Shown here piece after piece: positions 18,255 to 28,855 of a stretch of DNA of 64,000 bases. The translations under genes were made by a program, and so were the position numbers. The stretch is from Lautropia dentalis. GTDB taxonomy: Bacteria; Pseudomonadota; Gammaproteobacteria; Burkholderiales; Burkholderiaceae_E. The notes under the pieces are model-generated. The model made no database searches. It was not told the DNA's origin and saw only the letters and a program-made list of their open reading frames with translations. The first letter of the stretch is position 1; every line of letters begins with the position of its first letter. Location of the stretch: NCBI RefSeq assembly GCF_003892345.1, contig NZ_RRUE01000001.1:124001-188000 (forward strand), given 5' to 3'.

Positions 18255-18465
18255 GATCCTGTCTCACTTCTGCTGCCGAGTAGATCTTTTCTTCACCACG
18301 GCGAACGCGCGCCATCACGGCTTCCGCCCGGTAATAATCTTCCATGTCCTCAAGCCCCTGCTCAATGGCTTTTTGCAGGTAGTAGGCCCTGGATTGTCCC
18401 GTGAGGGACGCAAGAAAATCGAGGCGCTGCTCGATTTCTGGCGTCAGGTTGATGGATGTGGGCAT
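18238..18465 (-). CDS. RelB/CopG-type antitoxin of the RelE-like pair
   Basis: The 75-aa product begins MPTSINLTPEIEQRLDFLASLTGQSRAYYLQKAIEQGLEDMEDYY, a ribbon-helix-helix strand followed by two helices that would bind the operator. The C-terminal half (ARVRRGEEKIYSAAEVRQDLGLDD) should wrap the toxin. A good Shine-Dalgarno (AAGGAG) lies 7 bases before ATG 18465. It is the first gene of the pair and probably represses its own promoter in the 18466-18607 gap, an inference from the family. Confidence 0.88.
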   Translation of the reverse strand: MPTSINLTPEIEQRLDFLASLTGQSRAYYLQKAIEQGLEDMEDYYRAEAVMARVRRGEEKIYSAAEVRQDLGLDD

Positions 18466-18607
18466 GACTGGCTCCTTGCTTCCTGGGGCTTTGAGGTGGC
18501 TCCGGTAAGGTTACGTCCTCCGGGCGAGGATCTCAAGTGTGCTGTTGTGCAACCTGCTTGCCGTGTCGCCGGAGCAGGTGTTACTACAAGGTTCCTGCGT
18601 GGTCCTC

Positions 18608-19933
18608 TCAATGCCCCGCCACCACCCCGCCCCCCGGTCCGCGCAGAAACACCCCGCGAAACTTAACCAGCGCCAGCACCGTCCCTGCCAGCGTAGCCAC
18701 TGACAGCCACCCGGCCACATGGCCCAGCTGCGGCAGGCCCCAGTGCAGGCTCACCTGATTGCCCAGCAGCGCGCCGGCGCCGATGCCCAGATTGAAGAGC
18801 CCCGAATAAAGCGCCGTGGCCACATCGGTGGCATCCGAGGCCAGCCCCAGCACGCGCGCCTGCGTCGACAGGCCAAAGCACATCATCATCGCGCCCCACA
18901 GCACCAGCAGCGTCAGCAGCCAGCTTTCGTGCGTGGCCATGCCCGGCAGCAGCAGCAGGCAGACACTCATCACCGCCAGCGCCGTGAGCAGCAGCGTACC
19001 GGGCATGCGCGTACCCAGCAGGCCGAACAGCACGCTGCCGATCAGCCCCGAACCACCGAACACCAGCAGCACCAGCGTGATGGCCTGACCCTGCAACCCC
19101 GCCACGTGTTGCGCGAAGGGTTCCAGATAGCTGTAGAGCGTGAAGTGCGCCGTCACGCCCACGATCACCAGCCCGTACACACTCAGCAGTGCCTGCCGCT
19201 TCAGCAGCAGCGGCAGGCTGGATAGCGAACCACTGTTCTGGCTGGGCAGCTTCGGCAGCAGCCGCATCAGCACCAGCATGATGACCAGTGCCACCGCACC
19301 GGTCAGCCCGAAGGTGATCCGCCAGCCCAGCAGTTTGCCCACCACCCTGCCCAGCGGAATACCCAGCACCATGGCCAGCGACGAGCCGGTGGCCACCAGC
19401 CCCAGCGCCTGGCTGGCCTTGCGGGAGGGCACCATCCGCACGGCCAGCGATGGTGTGATCGACCAGAAAATCGCATGCGCGCAGGCAATGCCCAGCCGGC
19501 CCGCCATCAGCAGCCAGAAGCTGCTGGCCACTGCCGTGACGGCATGGCTGACCACGAACACCAGAAACAGGATCATCAGCAGCCGCTTGCGCTCGGCCGC
19601 ACGTACCGCCAGCATCAGGGGCAGGGAGCCGACGGCTACCACCCACGCATAGATGGTCAGCATCAGCCCCACGTCCTCGGTGCGCATGGCAAAGCTCTCG
19701 CCGATCATCGACAGCAGTCCCACCGGCGCAAACTCGGTGGTGTTGAAGATGAAAGCGGCCAGAGCCAGGGCGATGACGGCAGGCCAGCTGGTGGGGGTTG
19801 CCGTTTCTGCGGTGCCCGCGTTGTCTGGTGCGCTCGTGCTGTCCGGGACGCCCGTGTCAGTGCTGTTGATGCCAGCGGTGTCGTCCTGGGGCGCCGAGGG
19901 GGGGGCGGGGAATGCTGCGGGGATGTTGCTCAT
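18608..19933 (-). CDS. sotB: SotB-like MFS efflux transporter
   Basis: The 441-aa protein is a 12-helix major facilitator with the early segment FIFNTTEFAPVGLLSMIGESF and the RAAERKRLL loop typical of the SotB/YdeA sugar-efflux branch, which exports arabinose, IPTG-like sugars and some drugs. GRLGIACAHAIFWSITPSLAVRMVP and LGIPLGRVVGKLLGWR are further family segments. I chose ATG 19933 (MSNIPAAF), 18 codons inside the longest frame. A ~45-residue Thr/Ser/Ala-rich disordered leader precedes TM1, which is unusual. Substrate is not certain. Confidence 0.85.
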   Translation of the reverse strand: MSNIPAAFPAPPSAPQDDTAGINSTDTGVPDSTSAPDNAGTAETATPTSWPAVIALALAAFIFNTTEFAPVGLLSMIGESFAMRTEDVGLMLTIYAWVVAVGSLPLMLAVRAAERKRLLMILFLVFVVSHAVTAVASSFWLLMAGRLGIACAHAIFWSITPSLAVRMVPSRKASQALGLVATGSSLAMVLGIPLGRVVGKLLGWRITFGLTGAVALVIMLVLMRLLPKLPSQNSGSLSSLPLLLKRQALLSVYGLVIVGVTAHFTLYSYLEPFAQHVAGLQGQAITLVLLVFGGSGLIGSVLFGLLGTRMPGTLLLTALAVMSVCLLLLPGMATHESWLLTLLVLWGAMMMCFGLSTQARVLGLASDATDVATALYSGLFNLGIGAGALLGNQVSLHWGLPQLGHVAGWLSVATLAGTVLALVKFRGVFLRGPGGGVVAGH

Positions 19934-20319
19934 GGGGTGTCGGAGTACCGGCGGCAGGCAGCCCGAAGGTGGCTGCCATTCCGTCAAGTATGTGCGGAGC
20001 CGGGCGCGGTGTATCGTGCCATGAGGTCAAAAGGAGTCGGGTGATGGGCTTGGAGGAGGGGGGTGTTGTCGCCGTGCGACGAACGTGGCATTGCGTAGTG
20101 CATCTTGCCGGCACGTGGATTCGGGGGCAGCGGCGGGGTGAATGAGTCCATGACATGCGCCAGGATATGAGATGCTTCACTGGGGCAAAAGGTGGCCAGT
20201 GTTTCGGGGGAAATTACCTGTTGGAGTGCGCGTCGTCCACGTGTATGGTTCTGTGTCTGTTCGTTCTGCGGCGTCTGAGGGTGCTCGCTGGGCCGGCTTC
20301 CAGGAAAGAGCGGGTAGAA
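19934..20319. other. Divergent intergenic region upstream of sotB and a membrane-protein gene
   Basis: About 390 bp carrying the two divergent starts. The frame of the plus-strand gene is open back to 20155, but that part has no membrane or family character and is treated as leader. No operator was recognised. Confidence 0.4.
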
Positions 20320-20898
20320 GTGAAAGCAACGATCATCTTTCTGGGCTTCGCGCAATACATCCCCTATTTCATCAGCATGTTCCGGGGCCGTACCCGACCT
20401 TCCGTGTCGGGTTGGCTGTGCTTTGCGTTGTCGCTCTTCGTCACGCTTGTGGCGTCGCTTTTCATGGGGTCGATCAGTATTCTCGTTTCCTGTGGAATGG
20501 GGTTGTTGTGCCAGATTTTCATCATTATCGCAGGGGTGCGGCAGGGGGTGGCGTTCATGCCCTCCCGTATGGAGATCTTCGTCCTGTGGATGGTAGCCTT
20601 CAGTGGGGTGGCCTGGTTTGCTTCGGGGGATGCTTCCGTGGCCATCTACGTGAATCTCATTGCCGAGGTGGCTGGCACATTCTTCATTTTCTTGAAAACG
20701 TTGCGGCACCCGATGTCCGAGGCCCTGCTGACCTGGGGAATGGGGCTTCTGGGGTCTGGCCTCGCAGTCATTCATTTCAATGACGAAACAGGAGCCCATT
20801 ATGCGTACCTGCTCAATGTGTTCCTGTCGAATCTGCTGATTGTCGGGCTGCTCCTGTATCAGCGGTTCGTGCCTGCAGATGGAAAGCGTGGCCCGTAG
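20320..20898 (+). CDS. Integral membrane protein of unknown function
   Basis: I propose GTG 20320 (AGGAAAG upstream), giving 192 aa; the frame opens at 20155 and the true start could be earlier. Six to seven hydrophobic segments follow, starting ATIIFLGFAQYIPYFISMFRGRTRPSVSGWLCFALSLF. The motif QYIPY-RG-TRPS-SGW looks like a recurring element of small uncharacterised membrane proteins, but I cannot name the family. Base composition is lower in GC than the neighbours. It stands alone between sotB and the gcv terminator. Confidence 0.6.
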   Translation: MKATIIFLGFAQYIPYFISMFRGRTRPSVSGWLCFALSLFVTLVASLFMGSISILVSCGMGLLCQIFIIIAGVRQGVAFMPSRMEIFVLWMVAFSGVAWFASGDASVAIYVNLIAEVAGTFFIFLKTLRHPMSEALLTWGMGLLGSGLAVIHFNDETGAHYAYLLNVFLSNLLIVGLLLYQRFVPADGKRGP

Positions 20899-21025
20899 AG
20901 CATGTCATGGACCTGTTCTTCCCCGCGAAACCCCAAGGGAGCCCTCTGCAAAAGCGGTGAAAGTCCTGCGGCATTTTGGCCCCCATGCGCGGGTGGTTCG
21001 GGAGGTGCTCCCTCGCTCCCCAGGG

Positions 21026-21064
21026 CAAAAAAACCGGCCCGTGAACCGCATTCACCGGGCCGGT
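21026..21064 (-). terminator. Rho-independent terminator of the gcv operon
   Basis: On the minus strand ACCGGCCCGGTGAA and TTCACGGGCCGGT form a long GC-rich stem with one bulge, followed by seven T. It lies about 110 bases after the gcvT stop. Confidence 0.85.
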
Positions 21065-21173
21065 CATGATGGAGCCCCCTGCAGGCCGTATCGTCAGCGC
21101 ATCAAGTGCCAGACGCGCCCTTCAGGTGCCAGGGGCCTTTCCCGCAGGTCGCTGGCCTGCCGGGGCATTCCGC

Positions 21174-22292
21174 TCACCGCTTGTACTGCTTCGCCACAAA
21201 CGGCAGCTTCACCCGCTGCAGCGGAATCAGCCTGTCCCGCACCCGGGCGTGGAGGGGGCTGTCATCCTTCGACACCGCCGGTGGCAGGTAAGCCAGCATG
21301 ATCGGCTTGCCCAGCGTGGGCGACACCGTGCCGGACGTGACTTCGCCGATCACCTCGCCGGCTGCATCCACGATGGGCGAATGTGCGCGTACCGGCACAT
21401 TGCTGTCGGCCATCAGCGCCGTCAGCCGGCGCGGGGCGCCGTGGGCCAGCTGGCCCAGAATCACCTCGGCGCCGGGGAAGCCGGCAAACTTCGCACCGTC
21501 GGCACGGCGGCTCCTTGCAATGGCAAAGTTCAGCACGGCTTCCACCGGTGTGGTGTCGGGGCCGATGTCGTTGCCATGCAGCGGCAGCCCGGCTTCCAGA
21601 CGCAGCGTGTCGCGCGCGCCCAGGCCAGCCGGTGTGACGCGGGCGTCGTCCAGCAGGTGGCGCACCACCTGTTCGGCCTCGGCGGTGGGGATGGAAATCT
21701 CGTAACCATCTTCGCCGGTGTAGCCCGAGCGCGTGGCAAAGCAGGGCACACCCAGCAGCTCCAGCGAGACGGACTCCATGAAGCGCGGCGAGGCCGCCCG
21801 CGGATCCAGCGCGCTCAGTACGGCTTCGGCCTGCGGCCCCTGCAGGGCGATCAGGGCGGCGTCGATCCACTCGAACGACAGTTTCGGGCAACGGGTGGTG
21901 AGCAGGTGGTAGTCGTGCTCGCGGTTGCCGGCGTTGACGATGATGCGCACCTCGCTGCCGAGGTTGACCAGCATCAGGTCGTCCTCGATGCCGCCCCGCT
22001 CGTTCAGCAGCAGCGAATAGCGCTGCTGGCCCTCGGGCCAGTCGGCAAAGTCCAGCGGCAGGCAGGCTTCCAGCTGGCTGTGCAGTGTGCCGATCTGGCC
22101 GTCACGCGGCGTGACCAGCAGCTGGCCCATGTGCGAGACATCGAACAGGCCGCACGACTGACGCGTGGCCAGGTGCTCGGCCTTCAGGCCGCTGTACTGG
22201 ATGGGCATGTCGTAGCCGGCAAAGCCGCCCATGCGGGCGCCCAGCTCCCGGTGCAGCGCGTCCAGCGCCACGTGTTTCAGGGTATCTGCCAT
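21174..22292 (-). CDS. gcvT: Glycine cleavage system T protein (aminomethyltransferase)
   Basis: GcvT moves the methylene group from lipoylated GcvH to tetrahydrofolate, releasing ammonia. The 372-aa enzyme contains YDMPIQYSGLKAEHLATR and the near-N-terminal SCGLFDVSHMGQ, then RSGYTGEDGYEISIP and GLGARDTLRLEAGLPLHGNDI, all diagnostic. I chose ATG 22292 (MADTLKHVALDALH); the longer frame upstream merely runs antisense-like through gcvP in another phase. It is the last gene of gcvHPT, 26 bases after gcvP, and is followed by a strong terminator. Confidence 0.96.
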   Translation of the reverse strand: MADTLKHVALDALHRELGARMGGFAGYDMPIQYSGLKAEHLATRQSCGLFDVSHMGQLLVTPRDGQIGTLHSQLEACLPLDFADWPEGQQRYSLLLNERGGIEDDLMLVNLGSEVRIIVNAGNREHDYHLLTTRCPKLSFEWIDAALIALQGPQAEAVLSALDPRAASPRFMESVSLELLGVPCFATRSGYTGEDGYEISIPTAEAEQVVRHLLDDARVTPAGLGARDTLRLEAGLPLHGNDIGPDTTPVEAVLNFAIARSRRADGAKFAGFPGAEVILGQLAHGAPRRLTALMADSNVPVRAHSPIVDAAGEVIGEVTSGTVSPTLGKPIMLAYLPPAVSKDDSPLHARVRDRLIPLQRVKLPFVAKQYKR

Positions 22293-22318
22293 GATGGGTC
22301 TCCTTGTGATGTTCCGGC

Positions 22319-25504
<3,186 letters not shown>

Positions 25505-25516
25505 GATGGTGTCCCC

Positions 25517-25903
25517 TCAGTCCTTGGTAGCTTCTGCGTAGTCTTCCGCCGACAGCAGGCTGTCGAGATCGGCTGCATTGGCCGGCTTGATGCGGAACAG
25601 CCAGCCGCCCTCGAAGGGCTGCTCGTTGACCAGCTGCGGGGCCTCGCCCAGCGCGTCGTTGCCGGCCACGATCTCGCCGGCGATGGGGGCGTACACGTCC
25701 GATGCCGCCTTGGTCGACTCGACCACACAGATCGCCTCGCGGGCCTCGACCTGACGGCCGGCTTCCGGCAGTTCCACATAGACGAGATCGCCCAGTTCGG
25801 CCTGTGCGTGCTCGGTGATGCCGACGGTGATGGTGCCATCCGCCTCGGGGCGCAGCCACTCGTGCGATTCGGTGTACTTCAGATTGCTGGGTACTTGTGC
25901 CAC
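25517..25903 (-). CDS. gcvH: Glycine cleavage system H protein (lipoyl carrier)
   Basis: The 128-aa protein is full length: [40 protein letters not shown], then [19 protein letters not shown] with the lipoylated lysine K65. It shuttles the aminomethyl group between GcvP and GcvT. It is the first gene of gcvH-gcvP-gcvT and is preceded by an unusually long leader (~430 bases) that starts with a glycine riboswitch and contains a 3 x 37-bp repeat. Confidence 0.97.
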   Translation of the reverse strand: MAQVPSNLKYTESHEWLRPEADGTITVGITEHAQAELGDLVYVELPEAGRQVEAREAICVVESTKAASDVYAPIAGEIVAGNDALGEAPQLVNEQPFEGGWLFRIKPANAADLDSLLSAEDYAEATKD

Positions 25904-25995
25904 GGCAATGTCTCCAGAGAAAGGGAATGAAGGGATCGGAAGGGCGGCAGCCGTGCCGCCACCCCGCAGATTAACAGAGCTTCACATGGGCATGG

Positions 25996-26106
25996 CCGAT
26001 ATCGGCCAGGACCGGCTGCACCGCGCCATCGCCCGGTGTTGGCCAGAACCGGCAGCACCACGTCATTGTCCGGTGCCGACCAGAACTGGCAGCGCCACGC
26101 CACGAT
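25996..26106 (-). repeat. Three tandem 37-bp repeats in the gcvH leader
   Basis: Units start at 25996, 26033 and 26070 with constant 37-bp period. The first 30 bases of each copy differ at only about five or six positions from the next, and the last 7 vary more. They lie between the glycine riboswitch and the gcvH start, and so would be in the transcript. Confidence 0.85.
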
Positions 26107-26330
26107 ACGGTCACATGGATCGCCCCGTGGCGGCGCTGTGCACCTGCCGGAAAACCCGCCCCCTCTGTATCTGTGCCTGAGATCGTACCCTTCGGCGAAG
26201 CCTGGGGCCGTGCCTGCCCGACTGCCGCCCGGCGCAGCCTCCGGACGCCATGACCTGGATGTCATGACCCGGACCGGGCGTCAGCCCCGGACGGCATGCG
26301 TGAGGCGGTGCGATGCAGCACCGGCCCTGG

Positions 26331-26488
26331 CTCTCTCTCCAGAGCGTTCGCGCCGCGGCAGTCCTTTTGCCTGAGAGTTTGCGGGGATGCTGCCCCTTCG
26401 GCGCCACCATGGGGGCGTGTCTGCAGGGTACGGAAGTTCGACCCATGCCTGAAACACGCCGCGCTGGATGGTCTCTCCTGCTGCGACG
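26331..26488 (-). promoter_or_regulatory. Glycine riboswitch of the gcvHPT operon
   Basis: Read on the minus strand the region begins GGAGAGACC (near 26480). It continues to GCGCCGAAGGGGC (near 26400) and CAAACTCTCAGGCAAAAGG (about 26360-26379), then ends CTCTGGAGAG (about 26333-26345). These are the conserved aptamer bases of the glycine riboswitch. Only one full aptamer is evident; the closing CTCTGGAGAG resembles the ghost helix of the singlet type. It sits ~430 bases ahead of gcvH and should switch the operon on when glycine is abundant. Confidence 0.93.
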
Positions 26489-26681
26489 ATAGGGTGTTGT
26501 AGGGAAAACCCTGATGTCCGGAAGCCCCGGTGATAAAGATTTGGAGGCACTCTGGTCCCCGTGCCCGGGCGATCCAGCGCGTTGTCATTGCCGCCAATGG
26601 TTCTGCCATTGCCGGCAAACGACGCCTTCTGGCTCGGCCCGATGCTGGTTTCAAGGTGCTTGCAAACTTTTCCGGAGGCTC

Positions 26682-26706
26682 CCGGGGTTTCCAGACAAAA
26701 CCCCGG
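26682..26706. other. Perfect 9-bp hairpin/palindrome in the gcv-glc divergent region
   Basis: CCGGGGTTT and AAACCCCGG are separated by 7 bases. It is not followed by a T run on either strand, so an operator is as likely as a terminator. It lies between the riboswitch and the glcD promoter element. Confidence 0.5.
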
Positions 26707-26819
26707 AACTGCCAGAAAATTAGCTGACGTATGGCGGCAAGTCAAACCGGGCGTATTACGGATGACGTGTGCACCGGGGCCCGCACTTCGGGTCTGCACG
26801 GGGGTGAACAAGCCCAGGA

Positions 26820-26834
26820 CACGCTCTAGAATGA
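26820..26834 (+). promoter_or_regulatory. Putative glcD promoter element
   Basis: Exact copy of CACGCTCTAGAATGA found upstream of the D-2-hydroxyacid oxidase gene at 7.7 kb. TAGAAT fits a -10 box about 90 bp ahead of the glcD start. Confidence 0.4.
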
Positions 26835-26921
26835 ACGAAGACCCTGCCCGTGAAAGGGAGAGCAGGCCCCGCCGGCACCGTACGGACGGGCACCTGCCAT
26901 AACACTGGAGACCCATGCCGT

Positions 26922-28697
26922 ATGGACAACGGCCCGTCATCGCCCTGGCCGGGGCAACCGCCAGCCCGGTCGCACCCGTCAGCCCGGTTGCATCCGCCTG
27001 TAGTGCATGCCGGTGTGCCGCCCCTGTGCGACAACCCGCAACCGGTGGACACCGAGACGCAGGCATTTGCCCTGCCACGGCTTCAGGAGGGCGAGCAGCC
27101 GTGGCAGGACATTGCCCGCCCGCTGCCGCCCGGGCAGGCGCGTCAGCTCATCCAGCGCCTGCAGCAGATCCTGCCGGCGGGCAGTGTCCTGCACCGCGAG
27201 GAAGACCTGCGTCCTTACGAATGCGACGGCCTGAGTGCTTATCGCCAGTTGCCCCTGGTGGTGGTCATTCCCGACGCCGAAGCGCAGGTGCAGGCCATCA
27301 TCCGCCTCTGCCGTGCGCTGGACGTGCCATTGGTGCCGCGCGGGGCTGGCACGGGGCTCACCGGCAGTGCCTTGCCCCATGCCGGCGGCGTGCTGATGTC
27401 GATGGCCCGCTTCAACCGGATCGGGCACGTGGACCCGTACAGCCGTACCGCCCGTGTCCAGCCCGGTGTGCGCAACCTGGCCATTTCCGAAGCGGCCGCG
27501 CCGCATGGCCTGTTCTACGCCCCCGATCCCTCCTCGCAGATCGCCTGCACCATCGGCGGCAATGTGGCCGAGAATTCCGGTGGCGTGCATTGCCTCAAGT
27601 ACGGGCTGACCGTGCACAACGTGCTGGCCGTGCGCGGGCTGACCGTGGATGGCGACCCCATCACGCTGGGGCCGGGGATGGATCCGGCTGTGGCGGAGGG
27701 TAGGGCGGCGGCCGCACCTCCTGGCGCACCGGGGCCTCGTGACGTATCGGGGGCGCCGTCCGGGCCGGCCTGTACGACATCTGCCGTGGCGCTGGACGCC
27801 CCGGGGCTCGACCTGCTCGGGGCGGCCATCGGTTCCGAGGGCATGCTGCTGGTCGTGACTGAGGTGGTGGTCCGGCTGCTGCCCATGCCCCGGCAGGCAC
27901 GCGTCATCATGGCCTCCTTTGACGACGTGGAAACCGCCGGCAATGCCGTGGCCGACGTGATCGCTGCCGGGCTGATCCCGGCCGGCATGGAGATGATGGA
28001 CCAGCAGGCCACACGGGCCGTCGAACCTTTCGTCAACGCCGGCTACGATCTGGATGCAGCCGCCATTCTGCTGCTCGAATCCGATGGCACCGAAGCGGAG
28101 GTCACCGAAGAAATTGCGGCCATGGAAGCCGTGCTGCGCAAGGCCGGGGCCACCCGCCTGCAGGTGTCCACCTCCGATGCCGAGCGCATGCGTTTCTGGT
28201 CCGGCCGCAAGAATGCCTTTCCGGCGGCGGGCCGCATCTCTGCCGACTATTACTGCATGGATGGCACCATTCCCCGGCGCACCCTGGGCCGCATGCTGCA
28301 GGCCATTGCCGGCATGGAACGCAAATATGGCCTGCGCTGCATGAACGTCTTTCACGCGGGCGACGGCAACCTGCACCCGCTCATCCTGTTCGACAGCTGC
28401 ATCCCGGGCGAATGGGACCGGGCCGAGAAATTCGGTGCGGAAATTCTGGAACTGTGCGTCGGGCTGGGCGGCACCATCACCGGCGAACATGGCGTGGGCG
28501 TGGAAAAGATCAACTCCATGTGCGTGCAGTTCTCCGAGGCAGAACGCGCAGCCTTCTTTGCCTTGAAGCGCGCCTTCGATCCCCCGGGGCTGCTCAACCC
28601 CGGCAAGGCCATTCCCACGCTGCACCGCTGCGCCGAATACGGACGCATGCACGTGCAGCAGGGGCGGCTGAAGTTTCCGGAACTGCCGCGGTTCTGA
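26922..28697 (+). CDS. glcD: Glycolate oxidase subunit GlcD
   Basis: GlcD is the FAD subunit that oxidises glycolate to glyoxylate together with GlcE and GlcF at the inner membrane. The protein shows VLHREEDLRPYECDGLSAYRQLPLVVV, VPRGAGTGLTGSALP, CTIGGNVAENSGGVHCLKYGLT, GSEGMLLVVTEVVVRLLP, FHAGDGNLHPLILFD and GEHGVGVEKI, all typical of GlcD rather than LDHD. I chose ATG 26922; the frame is open further up. About 60 residues of proline-rich leader precede the catalytic part, and a ~35-residue Gly/Ala/Pro insert follows GLTVDGDPITLGPG. First gene of glcDEF, divergent from gcvHPT. Confidence 0.94.
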   Translation: MDNGPSSPWPGQPPARSHPSARLHPPVVHAGVPPLCDNPQPVDTETQAFALPRLQEGEQPWQDIARPLPPGQARQLIQRLQQILPAGSVLHREEDLRPYECDGLSAYRQLPLVVVIPDAEAQVQAIIRLCRALDVPLVPRGAGTGLTGSALPHAGGVLMSMARFNRIGHVDPYSRTARVQPGVRNLAISEAAAPHGLFYAPDPSSQIACTIGGNVAENSGGVHCLKYGLTVHNVLAVRGLTVDGDPITLGPGMDPAVAEGRAAAAPPGAPGPRDVSGAPSGPACTTSAVALDAPGLDLLGAAIGSEGMLLVVTEVVVRLLPMPRQARVIMASFDDVETAGNAVADVIAAGLIPAGMEMMDQQATRAVEPFVNAGYDLDAAAILLLESDGTEAEVTEEIAAMEAVLRKAGATRLQVSTSDAERMRFWSGRKNAFPAAGRISADYYCMDGTIPRRTLGRMLQAIAGMERKYGLRCMNVFHAGDGNLHPLILFDSCIPGEWDRAEKFGAEILELCVGLGGTITGEHGVGVEKINSMCVQFSEAERAAFFALKRAFDPPGLLNPGKAIPTLHRCAEYGRMHVQQGRLKFPELPRF

Positions 28698-28699
28698 GC

Positions 28700-28837
28700 A
28701 TGGAGATACCCTTGTTTCCATCTATCCCGGCCATGTTTTCGGCTATTCCTGCCATGCTTCCGGCTATCCATGCCATGTATTCGACTGTCCCTGCTATGTT
28801 CCCGGCCGTCCCTGTCCGGTTTCGAAAGGAACGATGA
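28700..28837 (+). CDS. Possible small repeat peptide between glcD and glcE
   Basis: A 45-codon frame starts 2 bases after the glcD stop (ATG 28700). It encodes MEIPLFPS followed by four 7-residue repeats of the type IPAMFSA/IPAMLPA and ends at a TGA that overlaps the glcE ATG (ATGA at 28834). The position would couple glcD, this frame and glcE in translation. No Shine-Dalgarno is evident and I know of no homologue, so it may only be a by-product of a 21-bp repeat. Confidence 0.25.
   Translation: MEIPLFPSIPAMFSAIPAMLPAIHAMYSTVPAMFPAVPVRFRKER
28723..28806 (+). repeat. 21-bp tandem repeat (4 copies) in the glcD-glcE gap
   Basis: Units start at 28723, 28744, 28765 and 28786, each of the type TATCCCGGCCATGTTTTCGGC, with a partial fifth copy following. 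The period is a multiple of three. Confidence 0.85.
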
Positions 28838-28855
28838 TTTCGAAAGGAACGATGA
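28820..28855 (+). repeat. Perfect 18-bp duplication of the glcE start region
   Basis: TTTCGAAAGGAACGATGA occurs twice head to tail. Each copy carries a Shine-Dalgarno (AAGGA) and an ATG, so glcE has two consecutive, in-frame initiation signals (ATG 28834 and 28852), plus ATG 28858. Confidence 0.9.

Noticed and set aside
26561-26902. Open frames in the gcv-glc divergent region
   Set aside because: Low-information Arg/Pro-rich translations; the region is better explained as regulatory DNA.
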